The notes under the pieces are model-generated. The model searched no databases, was not told the DNA's origin, and saw only the letters and a program-made list of their open reading frames with translations. Position numbers and translations under genes: made by a program. Shown here one piece after another: positions 26,122-35,727 of a stretch of DNA of 64,000 bases. The first letter of the stretch is position 1, and every line of letters starts with the position of its first letter. Source of the DNA: CAYQNU01 sp964419055 (GTDB taxonomy: Bacteria; Bacteroidota; Bacteroidia; Flavobacteriales_D; Parvicellaceae); NCBI GenBank assembly GCA_964419055.1, contig CAYQNU010000015.1, positions 1-64,000 of the forward strand, read 5' to 3'.

Positions 26122-27555
26122 ATGAAAAAATACGCTGTACTTTTTGGATTATTTTTGTTTTCATTGGGTCATCTTTCTGCCCAAGACAAAGAGCCTAACA
26201 TCACCATAAATATATTGGAGCATGACAATATTTCTGAGGTAAACTTCCATGAAAAAGAAGCCATCTTTGCAGGAATCAAAGAAGTGACAGACCTACTCAA
26301 AACCTTTTCTACAACTGTTTCTAAATCTCAAAAAATAGGCATCTATTTGGTCATACCTAAAGAGGGATTTCCCCGTTATACCGTTTATTCGGTTCCTGTA
26401 TTGGATAAAGAAATAGAAAATCGATTGTTGGCTCAATTGCAAAAAGTAACCCTTCCCAATACCAAAATATTGGACTTTCCGCTGTTTTTCTCTTTAAATG
26501 CCGAAAATCAAGGTGAAATAACGGCCTTCCCTGAATTTATAGATCCCGTTACACAAAAAACTAAAGAGTATGATAACGAAGACATTAAAGGAAAATTTGA
26601 ACTCAATAAAAAATTCGCGCAGGAAGAAGTTCTCGTTGTTTTAGGTGCTTATTTAGCCATTGTTGATGATAAATTTGCTGGAGTAAAGAGTATGGGTACC
26701 CTTGTGAATTCTTTTGAAACGAGTCAAAATCTAGATATGCTCACCAGTACAAATTACAATTATTGGAGAGCTGTAGTTGAAATGGAACCTGCTAATCAAC
26801 TTATTCCCATTACTAAAATTGCTATGCTAGTAGCTCAAGGTGAAATAGATTATGCACTAAAATATATTGAAATCATCAGTATGTTCTCCAATCCAAAAAC
26901 CATTTCGAGTCAATACCTCGACCAACTTACCTGGAGGCTACGAGAAATGGAAGAACTAGTTAAAAAAGAAATTGAAAGAGGAATTGTGTTACACGATCTT
27001 GGAGAATATTCCAAGGCAATTGCTATTTATGATGCCATTTTGGCTCAATACCCCAATTCCTCTTGGGCCATTTATGAAAAATATTTTTCTGAAAATGCAT
27101 TGAACCAAAAGAACAAAACCATTGATGCTAAGTATCGTGAAGATTGGGATAAAACCAAAATTGAAATGTATAAACACGATCCGCTCTACCCCCTAGATGT
27201 AAGAGCCAATAACGGAAAAGAAGCCTATTTAATGTCAAGAAGACAAGAGCTCAATACGTTGTTTAAATCAAAATCGGTGGAAAAAACCTTTGAAGATGTG
27301 ATACAATATGCCAAAATAGCCCAAGATTTGGGACAGTTTGATTTTGCCGCCCAACTTTTTTGGTTATCTTTTTCTTTTGATAAATCAGCTAAGGAATCAT
27401 CGCTTAACAATTTTCTATACAGTTTAGAAAAATTGGGTGTTACCGAATTAAAAACCAATTTTAAAGGCGATTTCAAAAAAATATTTGCGAAAATTGATGC
27501 GCAACGCCAAAAAGAAATGGAAAAAAGTGTTTGGTATAAAGCTATGACTAATTAG
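26122..27555 (+). CDS. Exported protein with TPR-like helices, unknown function
   Basis: From the ATG at 26122 this 477-residue protein begins with a clear signal peptide (MKKYAVLFGLFLFSLGHLSA). An upstream TTG start would bury it. Residues 25-230 are mixed alpha/beta with no motif known to me. Residues 275-330 look like a tetratricopeptide-type helical repeat (YSKAIAIYDAILAQYPNSSW). A second helical stretch near 395-430 includes AKIAQDLGQFDFAAQLF. A TACTTTTG box lies at 26093-26100, close upstream. It is probably a periplasmic protein; its function is unknown. Confidence 0.65.
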   Translation: MKKYAVLFGLFLFSLGHLSAQDKEPNITINILEHDNISEVNFHEKEAIFAGIKEVTDLLKTFSTTVSKSQKIGIYLVIPKEGFPRYTVYSVPVLDKEIENRLLAQLQKVTLPNTKILDFPLFFSLNAENQGEITAFPEFIDPVTQKTKEYDNEDIKGKFELNKKFAQEEVLVVLGAYLAIVDDKFAGVKSMGTLVNSFETSQNLDMLTSTNYNYWRAVVEMEPANQLIPITKIAMLVAQGEIDYALKYIEIISMFSNPKTISSQYLDQLTWRLREMEELVKKEIERGIVLHDLGEYSKAIAIYDAILAQYPNSSWAIYEKYFSENALNQKNKTIDAKYREDWDKTKIEMYKHDPLYPLDVRANNGKEAYLMSRRQELNTLFKSKSVEKTFEDVIQYAKIAQDLGQFDFAAQLFWLSFSFDKSAKESSLNNFLYSLEKLGVTELKTNFKGDFKKIFAKIDAQRQKEMEKSVWYKAMTN

Positions 27556-27598
27556 AGGAAGGGTTGAGGGTTGAGGGAAATTCTTAAAAAGATACAAA

Positions 27599-28279
27599 TT
27601 ATAGTTTTTCTAGTTTGATTCTTATCAATTCCGTTTCCTTTTGTCTGTCTTTTAATTTAATTTCCTCTGCATCTAATTTCTGAGAATTTTCTAAAATATT
27701 GGCTTTGTATTTTTCAATTTCTTGATTGAGTTTTTTAATGCGGTCTTGGTTATCTTTTATGTTTTCCTTTAAGGTTGCAATATCTTTATTTAGACCTTTC
27801 ACACTTTTCATGGACTGATTAACTTTTTTATTGTAATATTCGGGTAAATATTTTTTTAAAAAAGTAACCATCATTTCATTCATAGCATTGAATTCCATTG
27901 GGTAATCTTCTTCATTGATGTAAATATCATACCCTAACGAAGCAAATACTTTCATTTCCGAACCGTTTTCATCTTCTACTATTTGAGTATAAAAATCCAT
28001 TATTTTTGGAGAAAGTTTCTTCACGTTGACCTCTTCATTATGCAGTAGGTCCTTATTACTAAACCATCCTGCACCTTTTAATTTGAGACCATATTCTTTT
28101 TGCAAAAAACTTACCCATGCTTTTTTCAGTGTTTTCGGATCAGGGTCTAATTTCACTGAAAGACAATTGCGCATCTTGTTATTGTGCTCAATGGTACTTT
28201 TTTGAGGAGCAAGAGATTGGGCAACAATACATATCGAAACAAAGATTGAGAAGACAATAATTAAACTATTTTTTTTCAT
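27599..28279 (-). CDS. Exported coiled-coil protein, unknown function
   Basis: From the ATG at 28279 this 226-residue protein has a signal peptide (MKKNSLIIVFSIFVSICIVA). The 14 preceding codons of the frame carry no signal character, so they are excluded. The N-terminal half (about 40-140) is a small alpha/beta region. Residues 150-226 form a long charged coiled coil with repeating KxxIxxLxxEI heptads. It converges with the TPR-like gene, 43 bases apart. No family is recognised. Confidence 0.6.
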   Translation of the reverse strand: MKKNSLIIVFSIFVSICIVAQSLAPQKSTIEHNNKMRNCLSVKLDPDPKTLKKAWVSFLQKEYGLKLKGAGWFSNKDLLHNEEVNVKKLSPKIMDFYTQIVEDENGSEMKVFASLGYDIYINEEDYPMEFNAMNEMMVTFLKKYLPEYYNKKVNQSMKSVKGLNKDIATLKENIKDNQDRIKKLNQEIEKYKANILENSQKLDAEEIKLKDRQKETELIRIKLEKL

Positions 28280-28564
28280 TTTTAAGATGTTGTAATTCAT
28301 ACCATTCGTTTGAGTTAACAAAGGTAAAATGAGTACAAATCCATCTGTTATAGTATTCTATCCTATTGTTGTAAAATTCACTTATTTAACTTATTTCTAA
28401 TCAATTAAAATTTCATCTAAGTGAAGTTTAAAGACAATAAAAAATAATGATACAATTTCAAAAATGAAATATAAATATGTGTGTATTCGTGTTTATACTG
28501 TCATAATTTTATGGAAAATTAGTTACTATTGCATCTCAGAATTTAATTCTTAATCGCGTTCAAT

Positions 28565-29268
28565 ATGATCGAAATAATACCTTGCCTAAATGACTTCAAG
28601 TTAGATGAAGAAAACATCTGTTCTAAATGTCAAAAAAAAATTGCGGTTATAACAAATGGTACCAAATTGAAAGTTCATCTATTCATTGTGGAATGATGAA
28701 ATTATCTAATAATGACAATACCTATTTTAATAATCCTACACGTCAGTTTCTATTAGCTGCTCTAATTGGTTTTGGAGCTAATTTATTCGTACTTTCAGCT
28801 TCTGCTCAAGATACCATTTCTAAAATTCAACAAGAACTACAACCCTCAGAACAGGTTATAAAAATTGATTCCACTACTAAAATAAGAGGTGTACTAGTAG
28901 ATAAAAGCACTAAAGAACCGATTCCATTTGCAAATGTTTATATTGAAATAGAAGGTTTAAAATATGGAGTTCCTTCTAATATTGATGGATATTTTGAAAT
29001 CAAATTACCATTTAATTTATCTACCAAAAAATTAACCAGTGTTAACTTAACTATTTCATCAATTTCTTATAAAACAGTTATTTTAACTATTACAGAAAAA
29101 ATGTTTAACAAAACATCCAACATGGGTGTAATATTCCTTGAAGAAGAAGAATTTGAAATAATAGGCATATATGTTGACCCTGAAAAACCCAATATCATGG
29201 ACCCCGATAATCACCGAAAAACAACTATAAAAAGGTCAGACTTAGCGCCTAGACCTCCAAGAAAATAA
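28565..29268 (+). pseudogene. Carboxypeptidase-regulatory-like protein, apparent frameshift
   Basis: Two frames look like parts of one gene. The first, from the ATG at 28565, encodes IPCLNDFKLDEENICSKCQKK and ends at a stop near 28696. The second, open from 28627 to 29268 (213 codons), continues with HCGMM, a hydrophobic segment ending LSASAQ, then RGVLVDKSTKEPIPFANVY. That last part is a carboxypeptidase D regulatory-like domain. Related Bacteroidetes proteins, as I know them, have a CxxC zinc-finger-like start, then CGxF, a membrane segment and this domain, in one frame. The frames overlap at a run of nine A (28632-28640), so a one-base error or a real frameshift there would explain the break. 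If the second frame works alone, the start is 28627 or 28693. Confidence 0.6.
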
Positions 29269-29284
29269 AACTAAATACAAAACC

Positions 29285-29322
29285 GCGAATACACGAAATA
29301 AAAATAATATTCGTGTATCCGC
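29285..29322. terminator. Hairpin between convergent genes
   Basis: GCGAATACACGAA (29285-29297) pairs with TTCGTGTATCCGC (29310-29322), with one mismatch and a 12-base loop. It lies between the ends of two convergent genes and could terminate both. The sequence also resembles a palindrome common in Flavobacteriales intergenic regions; a partial copy (GTGTATTCGTGTTTAT) is at about 28481. Confidence 0.6.
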
Positions 29323-29346
29323 AGCTTTAAATTTTCAATATTAAAT

Positions 29347-31764
29347 CTAAAAAACAGCTCTTAACGAAAGTATTACATTTCTACCTGGAGCTACCATACC
29401 CGAACTATAGGTTCGGTAGCGTTGGTCGGTGATGTTTTCAATACCTGCACTCACCGTAAAATGATTGGTAAATTGATACAACGCTTTAAAATTCAACGTA
29501 TACCAAGAGGGTGAATACGGTTTCCCGTTTTCATCTTTGGCATAAATGAACGGCTTTTGTTGTTCTTCCTGATTTAAGTTTTCATTGGAAACCTCGGCCG
29601 TGTAATGCGCATACACTTGCATCTTCAATTTATTGAAGGTATAAGACAAACGCGTTACACCAAAAGCGGGGGCTGCGTGACGTGAGCGACTCACTTCTCC
29701 ATTATCCATTTCCTCAACACCCAATTGATAATTATACAACGATGAAATTCCAAATCCTTTGGGTAGTTTGATTTCGATTCCAGCATGGAAACCATACACA
29801 TTGGCATACGCTGCATTTTGAATGGCATATACCCTACTCATCGTTCCATCATACAAAATAGAATCTTGACCATTTACTTGAAATTCACGTCTTACTAAAG
29901 CATTTTCCAATTGGGTGTAATACCCCGTAAGATCTACCTTTACAACATCCTTAAACACTTTGGCAATATTCAATTCACCATTGTAAGCATATTCTGCTTT
30001 CAAATTAGTATTGGGCACAACAACTTCTCCACCTGCAAAATCAAAGATTTTACCGATGTCATCCACATTAGGCGCTCTAAATCCAGTTGATCCGTTCAAC
30101 GCAATACGCCACCTATCATTGGGCGAATAGACTATACCCACACTTCCTGTTGTAGCGTTGTTCTTTAGTTCAGATGATGTAAAATCAAAAGGAAAAAATT
30201 GCAAATGGCGTGTAAAATCAGATTGGATGGAATAATGGCTGTACCGCACTCCAGCTTGTGCGACTAATCTTTCGTGGATTTTATAATGCACATTTACGTA
30301 ACCCGCTGTGCTGTTCCAAGTTGATTTGGGATATCGATCTGAAACGGGAATGGAATCTCCTGTGCTTATGTTAATTGCACTACCTAGCGAATTTACATCA
30401 TTTTGAATGGCTTCAAAACCATAAAATAGCGTTATTTTTTTGATGTTTTTAATAAAATCCGCATTTGCTGAAAGTGCCCAAACTTCTTCTTCTTGAGTGC
30501 GCAATCTAAACCGATTACCTCCACTAAAATTGCGGTCTATTCGGCTTTCCTCAAAAAATTGCTGCGCCAAACGTATCGAAACGTTATCATAAACGTCATT
30601 CTTTTTAGTGTGCATTACGCTCAATTGATTCATCATCCATTTTTGCGGGCCATAGTTCCAAACAGCCGACCGAGGTAGTCCATTACTGGTTTGCTCAATC
30701 AACCGATCATAACGTGAATAGGGTGATGTTTCGGAATAATGAAAAGCATAGCTAATATCCCAATTCTGATTGGGTGCATAACGCAATTTTTGCATCATAT
30801 TGATTTGAGAATAACTCGTAGGACGCTGAATCAATGGATTATTATTGGTTACCACTTGATCTACACTGTCCACTCGTTGCACATAAAAATGTCGCAAATA
30901 TTCATCAGGACCTTTTGTTCCCATTTTTAAATCACCAAAATCAGAACTGGTAAAACTGGTCACGATGGCCACTTTTCTCCATCCTACATTCACATCAAAA
31001 TGGCCCGTTTTTTCATTATTGGCAGACGAATACCGTGTTAAGGCCTTGCCCGAAAAATAAGGTTTTTCTTCTTTGGTAAAGGTTGGTTGCAAGGTTTTGA
31101 AAGCCATAACTCCGCCTATGGCATCACTCCCATAATTGATGGACCCTGGACCAAAGAACACCTCGGTGTTTTCAATTGCCAAGGGGTCTAACGAGATTAC
31201 ATTTTGAAGATTTCCGCCTCTAAAAATGGCAGTATTCATGCGTACACCATCTATGGTATACAACAACCTATTGGCTGAAAACCCTCTTATCATGGGGCTT
31301 CCACCACCTTGTTGACTTTTTTGAATGGTTACTTCACCCGATGCACCCAATAAATCAGCTGCCGTTTGAGGGTTTTGCAATGCCATATCTTTGGCTGTAA
31401 TAGCAATCACCTTGTTGGGAACGTCTTTTTTTGACTGCTTCCATTGGGTTGCCGAAACAATGACCTCATCTAAACCTAATTGAGAAACCATAAATAATTT
31501 GAAATCCATTTGTTCTAATTCTTCAAAAGATTTATTAATGGATTGATAACCGAACAATCTAATTTCAATAACGGCTGCACCTTTGAACTTAGTGATATCT
31601 GCCTCTCCATTTATTGAGGTTGTGATGCTCAAATTGGGCTGAGCACTCATAATATTTACCATTTCTAATGGCAATTTGGTATCCTCGTCTGCTATGGTTA
31701 TGATTTGAGCGGGTGCTGCAAAACACAACAACAGTAACACGAGTTGTGTTACTAAAATTTTCAT
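29347..31764 (-). CDS. TonB-dependent outer-membrane receptor
   Basis: This is an 805-residue receptor. A signal peptide ends near residue 19 (CFAAPAQ). A short carboxypeptidase-regulatory-like domain follows (20-95), then a plug domain about 110-225 with SPMIRGFSANRLLYTIDGVR and NTEVFFGPGSINYGSDAIGG. The remainder is a 22-strand barrel ending in an aromatic residue (LSLRAVF). The plug and ANRLLYTIDGVRMN resemble receptors for haem or siderophores, but the substrate cannot be decided. The 185-residue gene upstream is on the same strand, 91 bases away, and is probably cotranscribed. Confidence 0.92.
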   Translation of the reverse strand: MKILVTQLVLLLLCFAAPAQIITIADEDTKLPLEMVNIMSAQPNLSITTSINGEADITKFKGAAVIEIRLFGYQSINKSFEELEQMDFKLFMVSQLGLDEVIVSATQWKQSKKDVPNKVIAITAKDMALQNPQTAADLLGASGEVTIQKSQQGGGSPMIRGFSANRLLYTIDGVRMNTAIFRGGNLQNVISLDPLAIENTEVFFGPGSINYGSDAIGGVMAFKTLQPTFTKEEKPYFSGKALTRYSSANNEKTGHFDVNVGWRKVAIVTSFTSSDFGDLKMGTKGPDEYLRHFYVQRVDSVDQVVTNNNPLIQRPTSYSQINMMQKLRYAPNQNWDISYAFHYSETSPYSRYDRLIEQTSNGLPRSAVWNYGPQKWMMNQLSVMHTKKNDVYDNVSIRLAQQFFEESRIDRNFSGGNRFRLRTQEEEVWALSANADFIKNIKKITLFYGFEAIQNDVNSLGSAINISTGDSIPVSDRYPKSTWNSTAGYVNVHYKIHERLVAQAGVRYSHYSIQSDFTRHLQFFPFDFTSSELKNNATTGSVGIVYSPNDRWRIALNGSTGFRAPNVDDIGKIFDFAGGEVVVPNTNLKAEYAYNGELNIAKVFKDVVKVDLTGYYTQLENALVRREFQVNGQDSILYDGTMSRVYAIQNAAYANVYGFHAGIEIKLPKGFGISSLYNYQLGVEEMDNGEVSRSRHAAPAFGVTRLSYTFNKLKMQVYAHYTAEVSNENLNQEEQQKPFIYAKDENGKPYSPSWYTLNFKALYQFTNHFTVSAGIENITDQRYRTYSSGMVAPGRNVILSLRAVF

Positions 31765-31855
31765 TTTTATCTATTTTAAAATTAATTAAATAAGAACCCA
31801 CGACATCGATAAACCGTGCCGATTATTCTTGTTTTAGTTTGTAAAAAAATTAATT

Positions 31856-32413
31856 TTAAAATACATCGGGTGGTGGGCTTTCTACGTTGATGAAACAAGA
31901 GTTGGGAAGAGATTCATTCCAACCTATGAAATGTGTACTATTTTCTACCTCCACCAAATGGTCTGAGGAAGAATTTGTTTTGAAAAAAAGAGATTTAAAC
32001 AATTTTACAATACCTTTTTGATTTTCTTGATGTTGGGAATCTTGACTTACGGTCATTACAATTAAATGACGCAGCTGTTGGCTCAATTTAGTTTCTTCGT
32101 GATCCCACCATAAATGATAATGTATGGAATCGCCAACTATTTCTTGTTGCACCACATCATACCATTCCCCTTTGTATTCAAACTCTTTGGAATGTTTCCA
32201 GTTTAATTTTTCTTGACTGTCTTTGATGGAAAAGGTCATAAAAACCAACTCTTCTTTATCCAATCCTGCTATCATTTTCCATTTCACCTCTTTGCGAATT
32301 TGACTACGTTTTACTTGCACCCAAAGATAAGAACCTAAAAAAGGAGCTATTAAACTGGCCAATAAAAATATGGATAACAATTTTCTCAATTTGGAATGCT
32401 TTTCAAAATACAA
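31856..32413 (-). CDS. Membrane-anchored protein upstream of receptor, unknown
   Basis: This 185-residue protein has one N-terminal hydrophobic segment (about 12-32) and a soluble, Trp- and charge-rich remainder (LNWKHSKEFEYKGEWYDVV, HYHLWWDHEE). A polar stretch ends in SSSDHL and a short tail. It precedes the TonB-dependent receptor and could be involved in its uptake function, perhaps with metals, given its several His, Glu and Asp residues; that is a guess. I do not recognise the family with certainty. Confidence 0.6.
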   Translation of the reverse strand: MYFEKHSKLRKLLSIFLLASLIAPFLGSYLWVQVKRSQIRKEVKWKMIAGLDKEELVFMTFSIKDSQEKLNWKHSKEFEYKGEWYDVVQQEIVGDSIHYHLWWDHEETKLSQQLRHLIVMTVSQDSQHQENQKGIVKLFKSLFFKTNSSSDHLVEVENSTHFIGWNESLPNSCFINVESPPPDVF

Positions 32414-32617
32414 ACATACACTTTAATATCACTTTCCTTATCAAAAAGTGATAAAGGGATGTATTTTTTTAGAAAATGGGGCTTAAAAAATAATGGGCTT
32501 AAGAGCAACCATACTTTAATTATGTATACACCTGTAATTACTAAGTGTTTACAAAATGTTAAAAGTGTCGTTGACATTTAACAAAATATATGAGTACATT
32601 TGGAAAATATTAAATAG

Positions 32618-32644
32618 TAACACTCTGTATACTGTATAGTGTTA
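32618..32644. promoter_or_regulatory. Palindrome upstream of the adhesin gene, operator-like
   Basis: TAACACT (32618-32624) is matched by AGTGTTA (32638-32644) around a 13-base centre that itself contains TGTAT twice. It lies 58 bases before the ATG of the T9SS protein, in the divergent gap to the membrane-anchored protein. It could bind a dimeric regulator. No regulator gene is nearby. Confidence 0.35.
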
Positions 32645-32701
32645 AATAAATGGAGTATTTCGTATTTATATAACCGTTAATAAAAACTAAAAAATCAACA
32701 C

Positions 32702-35311
32702 ATGAAAAAAAAGCTACTTATGCTTATGGTTCCATTAATGGGAACCTTCTTCGGTTATTCTCAAGCCGAAATTATTGTAACGGCTCCGAGTAACTCAGGT
32801 GCTACAACAGGACTTAGAGGTCCTAATGGTTTGGTTGCACATACTACCTTGCGGGGAGTAATGATCATTCCAGCATCCGAACTTACAAATATCCCAGCTT
32901 CAACCATCATCACTAAGGTGGGGTTTTTGATTGCTACCGCTGGAGGACCTACTCCTGCAGGAGGAAACATTCAATATTATTTGGAGAATACTGCTGATGT
33001 TACCAATCTTAAACCTACCGATTGGGCAACCGCTATTGCTCCTATGACTAGTGTTTATAACGGTGCTTTTTCATTGCCTGCAGTTGCTGGTCCAACAGGT
33101 GATGTTACCTTAACTTCATCTTTCACCTACACTGGAGGATCATTATATGTGGCGTATGATTATTTAGGGTCAACTTTCGGTACCACATCATGGGTATATG
33201 CTGCCAACAACTCGCTTGCGGGCAGTTGGATAGGTAATTCTGATGTAACCACTACACCACCGGCAACCTTAACTGCAACTTCTGCATTTAGACCATGTTT
33301 CAGATTTGTATTTGCTAACCCATTCACCAATGAATTGAGTGTTACTGGTGTAGCTGGAGAAAAAGGTAATTTTAACAATACCATCAAAACCACACAAACC
33401 GTAACTTCTATCATTTCAAATACGTCACAAGGTACGTTAACAAACATCCCTGTAACGTTGAATGTAACGGGAGCAAATCCTTATTCGGTGACTCAAACCA
33501 TTCCTTCAATTGCATCGGGTGCTTCAACAAATCTTTTATTTAACAACGTACCCACAAGCGCGTTGGGAGCACAAACCCTTACCGTTTCTGTTCCAGCAGA
33601 TCAAAACAACGCTAACAATGCGCTAACATTTAACCAACAAATAAAATGTGATACCATTGGTTATGCTCAAAGTCCTGTGCAATCGGGAGCTGTAGGTTTC
33701 AATACTGGAGCTGGTTTAATAGCTGTTCGTCACGAAATACCTGCTAACATTCAAACATTTGTGAAAAGTGTTTCTAATTACTTCCCTGCTACAGCCAACG
33801 TTGCGGGTAATACTATGAAAGGTATTTTACTGGATGGTAATGGTGTTATTTTGGATTCTACAGCTTCTTTTACTATCACTGCTGGAATGCTGAATACCAA
33901 ACAAGATTTTAACTTTATCAATGGAGCCATTAACGTTGCAGGAAGCACCATTTATGTTGGTTTTAGGCAAGATGCCAATGCTACCGTAGGGTATTTCCCA
34001 TTTGCTAACCAAAACAATTCATTTGTTGATCCAAATGCTGCGGCTACGTTTAACTTATTTGGTGGAGGAACCGCTCCTTTAGGTTCTGGATTGGGGTATA
34101 TGATGATTGAAGCTGTATTAACGTACGGTGGATTTGATGTACCAAACTCATCAAGTAATGGATCGGTTTGTACTAATACAGCATTGAACATTACACCAAC
34201 TCAAGGATACACTAATTATGAATTTTTTGTAGACGGTTCAAGTGTACAAAACGGAGCTGCATCAACTTATACAACTGCTCCATTAACAGCTGATATGAAT
34301 TACAACATGAACATCACAAACGGTTCGTGTATACTTAATAGCAATGTAACCAATATTACTATTACGTCTAGTATTTCGAATACGATTGCAGCAGCTATTT
34401 GTCCCGGTCAAAGCTATGTATTGGGTACACAAACATTGAATGCAGGGGGAACCTTTTTAGAAACGTTTACATCTACTACTGGATGTGACAGTATTGTAAC
34501 GTTAAACTTGACTTTAAATACTGCAGCTACAGGAACTGATACCCGTTCAGAGTGTAATTCATTCACTTGGATTGATGGAAATACATATACATCTAATAAC
34601 AACACTGCTACATTTAACATTGTAGGTGGTGCAGCAAATGGATGTGATTCATTAGTAACATTGAACTTAACCATTAATACACCTACTACCGGTATTGATA
34701 CAAGAACAGAATGTAATTCATTCACTTGGATTAATGGAACTACGTACACCGCCAGTAACAATACAGCTACGTTTAACATTGTGGGTGGAGCTGCCAATGG
34801 ATGTGATTCATTAGTAACACTTAATTTAACCATCAACAGTGTTTCAAACATTGCTACGTCCTTTTCTGGAGCAACCATTACAGCTACAAATGCTAATGCA
34901 ACCTACCAATGGTTAGATTGTAACAATAACAATGCTGAAATAGCTAACCAAACAGGGCAATCGTTTACAGCTACTGTAAATGGAAGTTATGCTGTAGAAT
35001 TAACACAAAATGGATGTGTAGACACTACTAGTTGTATTACTATTTCATCGGTAGGTATTGTTGAAAATAGTTTTGGATCCGAATTTACGGTGTATCCAAA
35101 TCCTACTAATGGTAATTTTTCTATTGATTTAGGAACAGTTTACGAAAACACACAAATTACCATTACCGATATTTCAGGAAGATTGGTTGTTTCAAAAAAC
35201 ATGACCGCTTCACAAGTGCTTAATCTTACAATTGAAGAAGCAGCTGGAATTTATTTTGTTACCGTTGAGGCGGATAACAAAAAAGCAGTTATTCATTTGG
35301 TAAAAGAATAA
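32702..35311 (+). CDS. T9SS-exported adhesin-like protein with 53-residue repeats
   Basis: This 869-residue secreted or surface protein has a signal peptide of about 20 residues (MKKKLLMLMVPLMGTFFGYS). It is low in Lys and very rich in Thr, Asn, Ser and Ala, typical of surface proteins. Residues about 607-712 contain two near-identical copies of a 53-residue unit with ECNSFTWI, NNTATFNIVGGAANGCDSL and VTLNLTIN. A third degenerate copy ending GCDSIVTLNLTLN precedes them. The C-terminus is a type A sorting domain (FTVYPNPTNGNFSIDL, DISGRLVVSK). A terminator-like hairpin follows at 35329. Adhesion or gliding-surface roles are possible but unproven. Confidence 0.85.
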   Translation: MKKKLLMLMVPLMGTFFGYSQAEIIVTAPSNSGATTGLRGPNGLVAHTTLRGVMIIPASELTNIPASTIITKVGFLIATAGGPTPAGGNIQYYLENTADVTNLKPTDWATAIAPMTSVYNGAFSLPAVAGPTGDVTLTSSFTYTGGSLYVAYDYLGSTFGTTSWVYAANNSLAGSWIGNSDVTTTPPATLTATSAFRPCFRFVFANPFTNELSVTGVAGEKGNFNNTIKTTQTVTSIISNTSQGTLTNIPVTLNVTGANPYSVTQTIPSIASGASTNLLFNNVPTSALGAQTLTVSVPADQNNANNALTFNQQIKCDTIGYAQSPVQSGAVGFNTGAGLIAVRHEIPANIQTFVKSVSNYFPATANVAGNTMKGILLDGNGVILDSTASFTITAGMLNTKQDFNFINGAINVAGSTIYVGFRQDANATVGYFPFANQNNSFVDPNAAATFNLFGGGTAPLGSGLGYMMIEAVLTYGGFDVPNSSSNGSVCTNTALNITPTQGYTNYEFFVDGSSVQNGAASTYTTAPLTADMNYNMNITNGSCILNSNVTNITITSSISNTIAAAICPGQSYVLGTQTLNAGGTFLETFTSTTGCDSIVTLNLTLNTAATGTDTRSECNSFTWIDGNTYTSNNNTATFNIVGGAANGCDSLVTLNLTINTPTTGIDTRTECNSFTWINGTTYTASNNTATFNIVGGAANGCDSLVTLNLTINSVSNIATSFSGATITATNANATYQWLDCNNNNAEIANQTGQSFTATVNGSYAVELTQNGCVDTTSCITISSVGIVENSFGSEFTVYPNPTNGNFSIDLGTVYENTQITITDISGRLVVSKNMTASQVLNLTIEEAAGIYFVTVEADNKKAVIHLVKE
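34521..34850 (+). repeat. Tandem 159-bp coding repeat, two copies
   Basis: Two copies of a 53-codon unit lie back to back (starting near 34523 and 34682). The third-position bases differ more than the encoded residues, so the units are not a very recent duplication. They encode Thr/Asn-rich beta-strand modules. Confidence 0.75.
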
Positions 35312-35328
35312 TACACCATACTAACCTT

Positions 35329-35358
35329 GTATAAGTGGTCTTAAACAGCCGCTTATAC
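35329..35358 (+). terminator. Hairpin after the adhesin gene
   Basis: GTATAAGTGG (35329-35338) pairs with CCGCTTATAC (35349-35358), with one G-T pair and a 10-base loop. A T-rich stretch follows downstream. It lies 18 bases after the stop codon. Confidence 0.6.
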
Positions 35359-35663
35359 TTGCTGTTAGTTTGTTTTTACAAAACGTTTCTGAGACCGAAA
35401 CAACTACCCTAAAAGTGTTAACGAGAATTAAATAAGGTCTTCTTTTTATTACACATCAAGTATAAAACTATACTTTACTACCCCAACGATTCATTAAAAT
35501 AAGCTCCTTTTTTCAAAAACAGCTGAATTAACACATTATATTGTCAGCTATAATTTGTGGAGCATCCCCTCTGAAATCTTCAATCCTCATTGTATTAATT
35601 ACTACTAAAAAGGATATTATACGCTTTTTTAGTATAAAAATGAATTATACCATTTTTAGGGTA

Positions 35664-35694
35664 TTGCACACTTTTTTTTTCGAATGTTACTTTG
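35664..35694 (+). promoter_or_regulatory. Probable promoter of FecA-like receptor
   Basis: TTG at 35664-35666 and TTACTTTG at 35687-35694 match the Bacteroidetes pattern with one mismatch in the -7 box. The ATG follows at 35728. Confidence 0.4.
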
Positions 35695-35727
35695 CATCAC
35701 AATTTAGAAACACTTTAAATAACAGAT

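Larger units (their letters stand above)
35312..35727. other. Intergenic region with terminator and promoter only
   Basis: This 415-base stretch holds a hairpin at the left end and the receptor promoter at the right end, each listed separately. The middle is AT-rich, with no reading frame that looks like a protein. Confidence 0.6.

Noticed and set aside
34521..34850. Tandem repeats considered as a CRISPR array
   Set aside because: The units are 159 bases long, in frame, and part of a secreted protein; there are no spacers of constant length and no cas genes.
34414..34878. A 154-codon minus-strand frame opposite the adhesin gene
   Set aside because: It mirrors the tandem repeat of the plus-strand gene and its composition follows from that repeat; the plus-strand gene has a signal peptide and sorting domain.
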